A stretch of 43,239 bases of DNA from an uncultured Coriobacteriaceae bacterium (GTDB taxonomy: Bacteria > Actinomycetota > Coriobacteriia > Coriobacteriales > Atopobiaceae). The position numbers were made by a program, and so were the translations under genes. The notes under the pieces are model-generated. The model did no database searches. It was not told the DNA's origin and saw only the letters and a list, made by a program, of their open reading frames with translations. Location: assembly GCA_902797175.1 (NCBI GenBank), contig CADBRX010000147.1:1-43239 (forward strand), written 5' to 3'. Below are positions 31,857 to 40,608 of the stretch, in pieces; positions within the stretch are counted from its first letter, which is position 1; each line of letters starts with the position of its first letter.

Positions 31857-32891
31857 CTACACCGTCACCTCGCCCGCAAGCACGCGCTGGTAATCTTCGT
31901 AGTTCTTCTCCAGCAGCGCAGGCGTGTCGAGCTCGTAGGGGCACTTGTTGTGGCACGAGTTGCAGTGCAGGCAGCTGGGGATCTTGGCCATCTCTGCCTG
32001 CCAATGCTCGTTGAGCCAGCTGGCCGAGGGGGCGCGTCGCAGCATGAGCGACATGCGCGCGCAGTTGTTGATCTGGATTCCCACGGGGCATGGCATGCAG
32101 CACCCGCAGCCGCGGCAGAACTCTCCCATGAGCTCGGCGCGCTCGCCCTCGACAAACGCCGCGATGTCGTCAGTGTAGGTGGGCGTGTCGTCCATGTAGG
32201 ACAGCCACTCCTCGAGCTCCTCCATGCGCTGGATGCCCCAGATGGGCAGCGCCCACGGTTGCGTGGTGAGGAACGCCATGGCTGCGCGCGAGTTGGTGAT
32301 GAGGCCGCCTGCCAGCCCCTTCATGCAGATGAAGCCGACGTTGTTCTTCTTGCAGAGCTCGACAAGCCGTATGTCACGCTCGCCCGCAAGATAGGAGAAG
32401 GGGAACTGCAGGGTCTCGTAAAGACCGCTTTCCGCTGCCTCCTCGGCCACGCCGATCTTGTGGGCCGTGATGCTGATGTGGCGAATCTTTCCCTGTTCCT
32501 TGGCCTCGAGCATGGCCTCGTACATTCCCGAGCCATCGCCGGGGCGCCATACCTGTGCGGCCATGTGGAACTGGTATATGTCGATGTAGTCGGTCTTGAG
32601 CTTGGCAAGGGAGGTCTCGAGGTCCTCCCAGAACTTCTCGGGGGTCTTTGCCTGCGTCTTGGTGGCAATGTAGATGTCCTTGCGGTCGACCCAGCCATCG
32701 CCAAAGGCACGGCCCAGCTTCTCCTCGCTGTCGGAATAGGCGCGGGCCGTGTCATAGTAGCGCATGCCGCCCTCGTAGGCGCGTCGCAGGATGCGTACCG
32801 CCTCGTCCATGGGGGTGCGCTGGATGGGCAGCGCCCCAAAGGCGTTTTGGGCAACGGTGATGCCGGTCGAGCCAAGCGTGACGGTGTTCAT
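31857..32891 (-). CDS. Aldo/keto reductase with C-terminal [4Fe-4S] ferredoxin domain
   Basis: This 344-aa protein has an aldo/keto reductase barrel (1-255): LGSTGITVAQNAFGALPIQR, the tetrad aspartate and tyrosine in YYDTARAY, the lysine in IATKTQAK and the histidine in IYQFHM. A C-terminal ferredoxin-like part (about 262-325) carries two cysteine clusters, CRGCGCCMPCPVGIQI and CLHCNSCHNKCPYEL, each fit for a [4Fe-4S] cluster. Such enzymes are common in anaerobes and probably couple carbonyl reduction to ferredoxin-type electron carriers. The ATG at 32891 has GGGAGG upstream. It is followed immediately by ydcF on the same strand. Confidence 0.9.
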   Translation of the reverse strand: MNTVTLGSTGITVAQNAFGALPIQRTPMDEAVRILRRAYEGGMRYYDTARAYSDSEEKLGRAFGDGWVDRKDIYIATKTQAKTPEKFWEDLETSLAKLKTDYIDIYQFHMAAQVWRPGDGSGMYEAMLEAKEQGKIRHISITAHKIGVAEEAAESGLYETLQFPFSYLAGERDIRLVELCKKNNVGFICMKGLAGGLITNSRAAMAFLTTQPWALPIWGIQRMEELEEWLSYMDDTPTYTDDIAAFVEGERAELMGEFCRGCGCCMPCPVGIQINNCARMSLMLRRAPSASWLNEHWQAEMAKIPSCLHCNSCHNKCPYELDTPALLEKNYEDYQRVLAGEVTV

Positions 32892-32976
32892 GCGGTCCTC
32901 CCCCAAAGACGTAATAAAAGGTACTTCCAAAATGGTAATACAGCTCAGTCCAGGAGGAGGCCAGCCCTCCAAGTTC

Positions 32977-33411
32977 CTAAAAGAACAGCGCCCTCGTCCC
33001 TCCCAGACACAGCACGACAAGGATTGCCACGTAAAAGACGAGCTTCATAAGGGGAAACGCGTTGATCTTTCCCTTGAGCTTGAAGAGCACCGACGCAATC
33101 GAGAAGAGCGTGAAGCCAACGGCAAGCCCATAGAGCGCGGGGCTTCCTCCCTTGAGGATTGCATAGGACGTCATGCCCTGGACGATTCCCACCACAAAGG
33201 TGACCAGGCCCATCTTCTTGGCAAACGCCTTGCACTCCTCGGGATCTTGTAGGCGTTCCATGGTCTTGTCCGACAGCTCGAGCGGGTTGAGCTCGCGGCG
33301 CCCCGTCATGTAGATGACGCCCGTCACGATGCTGAAGACACAGAGGACCCCGTAAAACACCGCACACAGAATGAGCGGGAGGTTCTGCTCTGCAATGGTG
33401 GTAAACACCAT
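32977..33411 (-). CDS. Small four-helix membrane protein
   Basis: This 144-aa protein has four hydrophobic segments: NLPLILCAVFYGVLCVFSIV, a helix in MGLVTFVVGIVQGMTSYAIL, one in LYGLAVGFTLFSIASVLF and LMKLVFYVAILVVLCLGG. The cytoplasmic loop TGRRELNPLELSDKTMERL contains conserved-looking charged residues. I do not recognise the family with certainty; it resembles DUF3784-type proteins. The ATG at 33411 has aaggga upstream. It lies 85 bases before the aldo/keto reductase on the same strand. No function can be given. Confidence 0.72.
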   Translation of the reverse strand: MVFTTIAEQNLPLILCAVFYGVLCVFSIVTGVIYMTGRRELNPLELSDKTMERLQDPEECKAFAKKMGLVTFVVGIVQGMTSYAILKGGSPALYGLAVGFTLFSIASVLFKLKGKINAFPLMKLVFYVAILVVLCLGGTRALFF

Positions 33412-33562
33412 GATGTTCCCTTCTCTTGTCCGAAAGGGCCAGGGCCGGCGCATGCTGGCAACACATTCTTTGCGTGAAGTGTGGCTGACATCTTGCCCGC
33501 AATCTGGCCGACGTCCTATGATAGCTCACCCAATATCAAATAATTGATGCATGGAGGATACG

Positions 33563-34465
33563 ATGTGGCGCCTTTCGCGATATGAGAAAGGGTTCATGAC
33601 CTTTGTCTGCCTGATTGTAGGCAATCTGCTTCTTGCCTTTCTTGTGGCTGCCTTCATCATGCCCTTTGGCATCGCCATGGGCGGGACGACGGGCATCGGC
33701 ATCGTGCTGGGCAACCTCTTTCCCAGCCTTGACGTCGCCCTGGTGGTGTTGGCGCTCAACATGGTCCTCCTCCTGGTCGGGCTTGCCGTCCTGGGCAAGA
33801 AGTTCTTCCTCACGACGGTGACCAGCTCGCTCATGTACCCCGTGGCGCTTGGCGTCATCGAGCGCATCCCCGGCATTGACTGCCTGACGGACGACCCCGT
33901 CCTTGCGGCCATTTTTGCGGGGTGCCTCATGGGCATCGCATTGGGCCTGGTCATGCGCGTGGGCTCATCCACAGGCGGCATGGACGTGGTCGCCCTCGTG
34001 CTCCATCGGTGGACCCACCTTCCCCTGGCCACGTTGGTGTACGTCACCGATTTTGTCGTCATGGGTTCCCAGGCCTTCCTGAGCAATTCCGAGCAGGTGC
34101 TCCTGGGCCTTCTGGTGCTGGTGCTTGAAACCATCCTGCTCGACAAGGCCATGCTGGTCGGAAAGGCCCAGGTGCAGCTCTTCGTGGTGTCTGGCAAATA
34201 CGAGGAGATTCGCCGTGCGCTCATCCTGCAGGCCAAAGTGGGCGTCACCATGATCAAGATGGAGACGGGATTCAAGGGCCACGAGGCCTTTGGCGTGCTC
34301 TGCGTCGTGCATCGCCGAGAGGTGTATGACGTCACCGAGCTCATCTGCTCCATCGATCCAGAGGCGTTCATTACCATTGCGCAGATCAACGAGGTCCGGG
34401 GCAACGGCTTCACGAGCGAGAAGATCCCGCTTCCCGCCGAAGAGGCCGTCGTCTCAGCGCGCTAG
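33563..34465 (+). CDS. YitT-family membrane protein
   Basis: This 300-aa protein has five or six N-terminal hydrophobic segments and a soluble C-terminal DUF2179 domain. Family motifs include AFIMPFGIAMGGTTGIGIVL, the central VGSSTGGMDVVALVLHR and the C-terminal GFKGHEAFGVLCVVHRREVYDV. YitT-family proteins are widespread putative transporters with no proven substrate. The ATG at 33563 is preferred since GGAGG is five bases upstream; an in-frame ATG at 33551 lies upstream of that site. Its TAG stop shares the CTAG palindrome with the stop of the convergent ABC gene. Confidence 0.88.
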   Translation: MWRLSRYEKGFMTFVCLIVGNLLLAFLVAAFIMPFGIAMGGTTGIGIVLGNLFPSLDVALVVLALNMVLLLVGLAVLGKKFFLTTVTSSLMYPVALGVIERIPGIDCLTDDPVLAAIFAGCLMGIALGLVMRVGSSTGGMDVVALVLHRWTHLPLATLVYVTDFVVMGSQAFLSNSEQVLLGLLVLVLETILLDKAMLVGKAQVQLFVVSGKYEEIRRALILQAKVGVTMIKMETGFKGHEAFGVLCVVHRREVYDVTELICSIDPEAFITIAQINEVRGNGFTSEKIPLPAEEAVVSAR

Positions 34466-36222
34466 TCTGTCTCGGTTCCGGCAAACTGGGAACGGTAGAG
34501 CTTGGCGTAGAAGCCGCCCTGCTCAAGGAGCGAATCGTGGGTTCCCTGTTCGACGATGCGTCCGTCCCGCATGACAAGGATCTGGTCTGCCTCCCGAATG
34601 GTGGAGAGGCGATGGGCCACGACAAAGCACGTGCGCCCCTGCATGAGCTTGTCAAAGGCTTCCTGGATCTGCAGCTCCGTGCGCGTGTCGATGCTCGAGG
34701 TGGCCTCATCCAGGATGAGCATGGGCGGCAGGCACAGCATGACGCGGGTTATGCACAGGAGCTGCTTCTGTCCCTGGCTTAGGCTCTCGTCGGTGATGAC
34801 GGTGTCCAGGCCCTGAGGCATGCGGCGGATGAACTCCCAGCTGTGCGCCTCGCGGGCTGCCTGGATGATCATGTCGTCGGTGGCGTCGGGCCGGCCGAAG
34901 GCGATGTTCTCGCGGACCGTCGCGTTCTTGAGCCATGTCTCCTGCAGCACCATACCGTACGCCTTGCGCAGGGAGTGGCGCGTCACGTCGCGGACGTCTT
35001 GCTGGTCAACGCTGATGCTGCCTGCGTCCACGTCGTAGAAGCGCATGAGCAGGTTGATGAAGGTGGTCTTTCCGCAGCCCGTCGGGCCGACGATGGCGGT
35101 CTTCATGCCCGGCTTGGCGTGGAAGCTGAAGCCCTGGATGAGCGGCTTCTCCTTGTCGTAGGAGAAGGAGACATCCTCGATGTCAATCCATCCGCCCCGA
35201 CTGAACAGCTCGTCTTGCGCCTCGGGGACCTCGGGCTCGGCCTCGATGAGCTCAAAGACGCGGGCGGCGCATGCCAGGGCGTTCTGCAGCTCCGTGACGA
35301 CCGAGGAGATGTCGTTGAAGGGCTTCATGTACTGGTTTGCATAGGAAAGGAGCACGGTGAGGCCGCCGACCGTGAGGGACCCGCCCAAGATGAGCCGAGC
35401 TCCGACAAGGGCAACGAGCGCGTAGATGACATTGTTCACGGCGCGCGTTGAGGGGTTGGTGAGCGAGCTGAAGAAGACGGCGCTTTGCGAGTAGTCCTGC
35501 AGCTCCTCGTTGACCTGGGCAAACTGGCGCGATGCCACAGCCTCGCGCCCAAATGCCTTTACGACCTTCTGGTTGCCGATCAGCTCGTTGACCAGGGCGG
35601 TCTGACGCCCACGCGTCTCGGTCTGCTTGCCAAACATGTCATAGGAGCGCGTGGCAATGAACCGTGCGACCAAGAAGCTCACGGGCGTGAGCACAAGCAC
35701 CATGAGGGTGATGCCGACGTTTTTGGAGAGCATGAACGCCAAGGTGATCACGATGGTGATGATGCCCGAGAAGAGCTGGGTAAAGCCGAGGAGCAGTCCG
35801 TCGGAGAGCTGGTCGGTATCGGCAATGATGCGCTGGACGATGTCGCCTGAGCTGTGCGCATCAAGGTAGGAGAGGGGCAGCTTCTGCAGCTGCCTGATGG
35901 CACGTGAGCGTATGTCCTTGACGGTCTGGAAAGCCAGGCGGTTGTTGATGATGTTCATGACCCAGGTGGCGGCGGAAGAGACGACGACAAGGACGGCAAT
36001 CTTCTTGAGGATGGACCTGAGTGCGTCGAAGCTTACGGCACCAGGCGCGACGATCTGGTCTATGGCGTCGCCAAAGAGGATGGGGACGTACAGCTGGAGC
36101 ACGACGGAGAGGCCCGCGAGCAGGATGCTCACGACCAGGAGGTGAGTATAGCTGCCCACTACGCCGAGGACCTTTCGCAGCGTCTGCATGCTGTCGACGG
36201 GGGGCCGGGAGGAGTCGCTCAT
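34462..36222 (-). CDS. ABC exporter subunit with consensus Walker B
   Basis: This 586-aa protein is half of an ABC exporter: six membrane helices (about 20-315) followed by an ATPase domain (about 345-580). Walker A is AIVGPTGCGKTT, Walker B is MLILDEATSSID with the catalytic glutamate, and the Q and H loops are present (VVAHRLS). The signature is LSQGQ, not LSGGQ. Paired with the upstream gene, it forms a heterodimer with one consensus and one degenerate site, as in TM287/288 or LmrCD. Its ATG overlaps the partner's stop by four bases. The substrate, perhaps a drug or peptide, is unknown. Confidence 0.92.
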   Translation of the reverse strand: MSDSSRPPVDSMQTLRKVLGVVGSYTHLLVVSILLAGLSVVLQLYVPILFGDAIDQIVAPGAVSFDALRSILKKIAVLVVVSSAATWVMNIINNRLAFQTVKDIRSRAIRQLQKLPLSYLDAHSSGDIVQRIIADTDQLSDGLLLGFTQLFSGIITIVITLAFMLSKNVGITLMVLVLTPVSFLVARFIATRSYDMFGKQTETRGRQTALVNELIGNQKVVKAFGREAVASRQFAQVNEELQDYSQSAVFFSSLTNPSTRAVNNVIYALVALVGARLILGGSLTVGGLTVLLSYANQYMKPFNDISSVVTELQNALACAARVFELIEAEPEVPEAQDELFSRGGWIDIEDVSFSYDKEKPLIQGFSFHAKPGMKTAIVGPTGCGKTTFINLLMRFYDVDAGSISVDQQDVRDVTRHSLRKAYGMVLQETWLKNATVRENIAFGRPDATDDMIIQAAREAHSWEFIRRMPQGLDTVITDESLSQGQKQLLCITRVMLCLPPMLILDEATSSIDTRTELQIQEAFDKLMQGRTCFVVAHRLSTIREADQILVMRDGRIVEQGTHDSLLEQGGFYAKLYRSQFAGTETD

Positions 36223-37985
36223 CGTGCCACCTCCTCGCCTGCGTGCCCGCGAGCTGCGGACGGACGCTCGTCGGGGAACTGCGAGTAATAGATCTCCTGG
36301 TAGACGGGGCACTTCTCCATGAGCTCGTCGTGAGTTCCGATTCCGGCAAGCTCGCCGTCGTCCAGCACCAGGATCTGGTCTGCCTCCCGCACGCTTGAGG
36401 TGCGCTGCGAGACGATGAACACGGTCATAGTACCGGGGAGGTTGGCGATTGCGCGCCGCAGGGCGAGGTCGGTAGCAAAGTCCAGGGCGCTTGCCGAGTC
36501 ATCCAGGATGAGTATCTCCGGACGCTTGACGAGGGCCCGTGCGATGGTGAGGCGTTGGCGCTGACCTCCGGAGAGGTTCCTTCCTCCCTGCTCGATCATG
36601 GCGTCAAGCTGGCCGTCCTTGCCACGTGCCACCTCGGCTGCCTGCGCGGTCTCGAGCGCTGCCCACAGCTCGTCATCCGAGGCGTCCTCGTTTCCCCACC
36701 TCAGGTTGTCGCGGATGCTGCCCTCAAAGAGCACCGCCTTCTGGGGCACGATGCCGATTCGGCTGATGAGCTCGCCTGCCGGGTAGTTTCTCACGTCCAT
36801 CCCGTCGACCGTCACGGTTCCGGTGGTCGTGTCGTAGAAGCGCGGGATGAGATTCACCACGGAGGTCTTGCCGCTGCCGGTTCCGCCGATGATCCCTACG
36901 GTCTGCCCCTTCTGGGCCAAGAAGTCTATGTCGGACAGGACGGCGTCGCCGGAGGATGCGTAGGAAAACGTCACGTGATCGAAGCGAACCGCCTCGTCCG
37001 TCTGCGGAAGCTCGGCCGGAAGCGATGTGGGGTATTCCATCGAGGGCTTCACGTCCAGCATCTCCTGCACGCGACGAGCGCACGCGAGCGACTTGTTGAG
37101 GGTGATGATGAGGGAGGCAAGCTTGACGAGCTCGACCACGATCTGCGCCATGTAGTTGTAGAGCGCGACGACGTCGCCTTGCCGCAGCGCGCCGAGCTCG
37201 ACGCGCAGGGCGCCCTGGTTGATGAGGAAGATGGTCGCGACGTTGATGATGAGGTACGTCGCCGGATTCATGAGGGCGCTGAGTCTCCCGACATGCTCGT
37301 TCATGCTGGTCAGGAGGTCGTTGCGACGATCGAATTCCTCGATCTCCTGCTGCTCCTTGCAGAAGGCGCGAATGACGCGCACGCCGGTCAGGTTCTCGCG
37401 CGTCATACCCAGCAGCCGGTCGAGGGCACCCTGGACCTTGGCAAAGAGCGGGATGGAGAGCAGCATGATCCCAAAGACCACGAGGCTGAGTGCCGGTATC
37501 GCGACGGCAAAGATGAGCGCGGAGGGCACGTCGATGGTGAATGCCATGATCATGGCACCAAAGACGATGAAGGGACTGCGCAGGAGCAGCCGCAGGCCGA
37601 GGTTGAGGCCGTTCTGGATCTGGTTGATGTCGCTCGTCATGCGGGTTATGAGGGTGTCGGTCCCCAAGGTATCCAGCTCGCGATACGAGAGGCTCTGGAT
37701 GTGGTCGAAGAGGGCCTGCCGGAGCTTGGTCGAAAAGCCGACGCTCGCCTTGGCAGCCATCCACTGAGCGGAGAAGGAGAAGGCCATGCCGAGGATGGCA
37801 AGGACGATCAGCAGCAGAAAGAAGCGGAAGATGGCCCCTTCGTCGCTCTCCGCGATTCCTTGGTTGATGATGGCGGCAACGACGAGCGGGACGAGCAGGT
37901 CCATGAGGGATTCCGCAAGCTTGAGGAGGGGGGCAAGGATGCTTTCCTTGCGGTAGTCCCGTAAAAACGCCAAGAGATCCCTCAC
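36219..37985 (-). CDS. ABC exporter subunit with degenerate Walker B
   Basis: This 588-aa protein is the partner half: six membrane helices (about 15-310) and an ATPase domain (about 335-570). Walker A is IIGGTGSGKTS and the signature is a full LSGGQRQRL. Walker B is ILILDDSASALD, with aspartate where the catalytic glutamate should be. That makes the site formed by its Walker motifs non-hydrolytic, as is known for heterodimeric exporters. The GTG at 37985 is preferred since gagggg lies six bases upstream and it gives the usual MRDLLAFLRDYRKES start; an ATG at 38006 lacks a well-spaced site. The divergent azoreductase-like gene starts 140 bases away. Confidence 0.92.
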   Translation of the reverse strand: MRDLLAFLRDYRKESILAPLLKLAESLMDLLVPLVVAAIINQGIAESDEGAIFRFFLLLIVLAILGMAFSFSAQWMAAKASVGFSTKLRQALFDHIQSLSYRELDTLGTDTLITRMTSDINQIQNGLNLGLRLLLRSPFIVFGAMIMAFTIDVPSALIFAVAIPALSLVVFGIMLLSIPLFAKVQGALDRLLGMTRENLTGVRVIRAFCKEQQEIEEFDRRNDLLTSMNEHVGRLSALMNPATYLIINVATIFLINQGALRVELGALRQGDVVALYNYMAQIVVELVKLASLIITLNKSLACARRVQEMLDVKPSMEYPTSLPAELPQTDEAVRFDHVTFSYASSGDAVLSDIDFLAQKGQTVGIIGGTGSGKTSVVNLIPRFYDTTTGTVTVDGMDVRNYPAGELISRIGIVPQKAVLFEGSIRDNLRWGNEDASDDELWAALETAQAAEVARGKDGQLDAMIEQGGRNLSGGQRQRLTIARALVKRPEILILDDSASALDFATDLALRRAIANLPGTMTVFIVSQRTSSVREADQILVLDDGELAGIGTHDELMEKCPVYQEIYYSQFPDERPSAARGHAGEEVAR

Positions 37986-38124
37986 TCGTTGCCCCTCGCT
38001 TGTCATCCTGAGAAATGCTGTGCTTTTTCCACCTAGAATACTGTAACAGGAAGATCGCAGCCGGGCCCGCTTAATGCAGTGGGCTCGCGAGAGCTTGCTC
38101 AGCTTGGGGATGGGAGGAGTCGCC

Positions 38125-38691
38125 TTGTCACTTCTATTCGTGAACGCCTGCCCGCGCGAGGGTTCCCGGACGGAACGCCTTGCCCGGATGTGGCTCGACC
38201 GTCATGCCCACGGGGAAATGGTCAAGGAGTTCGTGCTGGCCGATCTGGATGTGGAACCCCTCGATTCCGCTGGACCCAACACCATCGGCGACTATTCGAA
38301 GGCTGTGGCTGCGGCGGACTACGCGCATCCAATGTTTCGGTACGCCAAGGAGTTCTCTGAGGCTGACGAGGTGCTGATCGCCGCCCCGTTCTGGAATTAC
38401 GGGGTTCCTGCCAAGCTGCATGCCTACCTCGAGCTGGTCTGCAGCCAGGGGGTGACGTTCGATATCGACGAGGCGGGTGCCTACGTGAGCCTCTGCCACA
38501 TACGGCGGCTGACCTATGTGATGACGGCCGGCGGCGGGGAGGTCGAGCCGCTCGACGACCATGCCTTTGGCTATGTGCGCACGTTGGCCCAGCGCTTCTG
38601 GCACGTTCCCGAGATATGCCGTGTGGCGGCCTGGGGGCTTGATGGCCCCCAGGCCGACGTCGACGCACTCTTGGAAGAGGCCCTGAACTGA
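38125..38691 (+). CDS. AzoR-like flavodoxin-fold NAD(P)H oxidoreductase
   Basis: This 188-aa protein has the flavodoxin-like fold of NAD(P)H-dependent FMN reductases. The FMN phosphate loop is FVNACPREGSRT. APFWNYGVPAKLHAYLELV with GVTFDI matches the azoreductase/quinone-reductase flavin site, followed by YVMTAGGG. It probably reduces quinones or azo compounds with NAD(P)H. The TTG at 38125 is chosen because GGGAGGAG is five bases upstream and homologues begin just before LLFVNAC; an ATG at 38110 is the alternative. Its stop codon lies inside a 28-bp perfect inverted repeat. It is divergent from the ABC exporter. Confidence 0.85.
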   Translation: MSLLFVNACPREGSRTERLARMWLDRHAHGEMVKEFVLADLDVEPLDSAGPNTIGDYSKAVAAADYAHPMFRYAKEFSEADEVLIAAPFWNYGVPAKLHAYLELVCSQGVTFDIDEAGAYVSLCHIRRLTYVMTAGGGEVEPLDDHAFGYVRTLAQRFWHVPEICRVAAWGLDGPQADVDALLEEALN

Positions 38692-38751
38692 TACGAAAGG
38701 GTGGGACCCCTACGTATCATCGGTACGTAGGGGTCCCACCCTTTCGTATCA
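38689..38751. terminator. 28-bp perfect inverted repeat, bidirectional terminator
   Basis: A perfect 28-bp stem (38689-38716 with 38724-38751) closes on a 7-base loop. The left arm contains the TGA stop of the flavoprotein gene and the right arm ends 14 bases before the convergent HAD gene's end. It includes AAAGGGTGGG/CCCACCCTTT, so either strand gives a hairpin ending in a short A/T-containing part. It is the longest perfect repeat seen in the window. Confidence 0.75.
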
Positions 38752-38764
38752 CAGCTAAGGTTGC

Positions 38765-39616
38765 CTACGCCAGCAGCTCCGGGACGAGGGCCTCCAACGC
38801 GTCGGCGATGCCGTCCTCGTTGTTGGAGCCCGTGACGTAGTCTGCCTCGGCCTTGACCTCGTCGACCGCGTTGCCCATGGCCACGCCCACCTCTGCCCAC
38901 TTGATCATCGTGAGGTCGTTCTGGGCGTCTCCGAAGCTCATGACCTCTGACTGATCGATGCCGAGAGCCTCAAAGGTGTCCTTGAGGGCGCGGACCTTGT
39001 CCACGCCCAGCGGCGTGAACTCGAAGTAGTAGGGTGCCGTGAACATGGCCGATAGCTCGCCCTCAAAGGGCGCGGCCATCTCCTGGGCGACCTGTTGCAG
39101 GTACTCAGGCTGGCCAGCGTTCAGGATCTTGTTGATGCGGAAGTCAACAAACGCTGCCAAGTCGTGCTTCTCGCAGAGCTTGTAGTTGTTGGAATGGGCC
39201 TCGTATTCGAGGATGTACCAGGGCTTGCCATCGCGCTCGATGGTAAAGAAGCAGTTGTTGACGTACATGTACGCGCCGTGGTCGATGACGGGAGCTACGT
39301 TGAAGTTCTTCATGTGCTCGAGCACGCGTGCGCCCTGCTCGACGGTCATGGACTGCTCGAAGTAGACCTGGCCCGTCTCGCAGTTGAGCGACTTTGCGCC
39401 GTTGTAGCACACGAGGACGCCGTTGTGATGGGCGAGGTCGAGGTCAGCCGCGTAGCGGGAGAGCCCGTTGGCGGTGCGACCGGAGGCGAGGACCAGGATG
39501 ACGCCCTTCTCCTGGCACTTGAGCAGCGCCTCGCGCGTGCGCGGGGTGATGTTCTTCTCGTCGTTGGTGAGGGTGCCGTCGATGTCAAGAAGGATTGCCT
39601 TGATGTTGTGCGCCAT
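38765..39616 (-). CDS. Cof-type HAD phosphatase (HAD-IIB)
   Basis: This 283-aa protein is a HAD-superfamily hydrolase of the Cof type. Motif I is LLDIDGTLTND (D11 and D13), motif II is VLASGRT, the cap domain follows (about 85-190), and motifs III/IV are the lysine near VDKVRALK and MSFGDAQNDLTMI. Such enzymes remove phosphate from sugar phosphates, flavin mononucleotide or pyridoxal phosphate. The ATG at 39616 has ggaggc upstream. It ends at the 28-bp inverted repeat and is a single-gene unit. The substrate cannot be fixed from sequence. Confidence 0.92.
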   Translation of the reverse strand: MAHNIKAILLDIDGTLTNDEKNITPRTREALLKCQEKGVILVLASGRTANGLSRYAADLDLAHHNGVLVCYNGAKSLNCETGQVYFEQSMTVEQGARVLEHMKNFNVAPVIDHGAYMYVNNCFFTIERDGKPWYILEYEAHSNNYKLCEKHDLAAFVDFRINKILNAGQPEYLQQVAQEMAAPFEGELSAMFTAPYYFEFTPLGVDKVRALKDTFEALGIDQSEVMSFGDAQNDLTMIKWAEVGVAMGNAVDEVKAEADYVTGSNNEDGIADALEALVPELLA

Positions 39617-39741
39617 GGTCGCCTCCAACCAGTTGTTCCTGCATGATGCGTTTCTAGCGTAACGCATAACGACCCATGGCTAGCTGGCAAGTCCGCCGCG
39701 TGACGGCCATTGGTATGTGCGGGGAAACTCTGCTTTACGGG

Positions 39742-39827
39742 ATGACCCACAATTCATGGGTCGTTCCGTCCTCCAGCGGCCTTTTTATCGCTGATTCGTG
39801 CGGATCGACCCATGAAATGTGGGTCAT
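39742..39827. repeat. Imperfect inverted repeat of GACCCA-N7-TGGGTC units
   Basis: Two 27-base arms (39742-39768 and 39801-39827) are inverted copies with two mismatches, separated by 32 bases containing CTTTTTAT. Each arm is itself a dyad, GACCCA, seven bases, TGGGTC. A further CGACCCATGG sits at 39671. The structure lies between the HAD and CPBP genes and may be an extragenic palindrome, a terminator for the CPBP/TetR operon, or a pair of operators. Confidence 0.6.
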
Positions 39828-39894
39828 TCTGCGTAGGTACGAGGACCGCATGAGCACCGCGCCAACGATCCCTGGCCACCTTCGCTCAGTGCTC

Positions 39895-40608
39895 CTACGA
39901 CCTCATGTTTTCCGGCGTCTCTAGGTGGGAGAGATACCAGCCGTAGAGTACCGCGGTGAGCAAGGTCACCCCGATGGAGAGCCAGTGTGCCGTCGCGTTG
40001 TCCACGGCAAAGACGGAGAACACGTCGATGATGCTGTGGGCCAGTATGAGCGGGAGCAGGCTGCCGCACTTGTAGTACACCATCGTGAAGATGAAGCCAA
40101 TGGCGACCGCAAAGACTATCTGGACGAGCGTCTCGGCAAGTGCGTGGCCGGTGAGCAGGTTGACGATGTGGCCCATACCAAAGGTGACCGACGAGATGAC
40201 GATGGCCATCTTCACGTTGCCATCCTTCAGCATCGCCCTGAAGAGGAACCCTCGGAAGATGAGTTCCTCGACAAAGCCAACCAGTGCGAACGAGACCATT
40301 GCGCATACGAGGCCGAGGCCCTGATAGTACGGCGAGATTCCTCCCCACAGGTTTCCGGACGAGACGATCCACAGCGGGACGAAGTACAGCATCTGCCGGG
40401 AGTTCGTCGCCCATCGGTCTAATCCGTACTTCTCCAATAGGCCATTCTTTTGCACAAACAGGAACAGAACAAGCGCGACCGCAAACAGGCCGATGGCCAT
40501 TGCGGGGCTGTCGTCTCCGAGCGTGCGCAGGTTACCGGCGATGAGCACGTATCCCACAATGCACGCGATGGCAAAGGTGAGCTCGCTCTTTTGGTACAGC
40601 TTCATCAT
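39895..40608 (-). CDS. CPBP-family intramembrane metalloprotease
   Basis: This 237-aa protein has about seven hydrophobic segments and the CPBP (CAAX protease and bacteriocin-processing) motifs. The EExxxR motif is in FVEELIFRGFLF, the first histidine motif in VTFGMGHIVN, and the third conserved site in LILAHSIIDVFSV. These residues form the intramembrane active site. It may cleave membrane peptides or serve in self-protection against a bacteriocin. It starts at ATG 40608, overlapping the TetR stop by one base (TAATG), with another ATG directly after it. TetR control is likely. Confidence 0.9.
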   Translation of the reverse strand: MMKLYQKSELTFAIACIVGYVLIAGNLRTLGDDSPAMAIGLFAVALVLFLFVQKNGLLEKYGLDRWATNSRQMLYFVPLWIVSSGNLWGGISPYYQGLGLVCAMVSFALVGFVEELIFRGFLFRAMLKDGNVKMAIVISSVTFGMGHIVNLLTGHALAETLVQIVFAVAIGFIFTMVYYKCGSLLPLILAHSIIDVFSVFAVDNATAHWLSIGVTLLTAVLYGWYLSHLETPENMRS

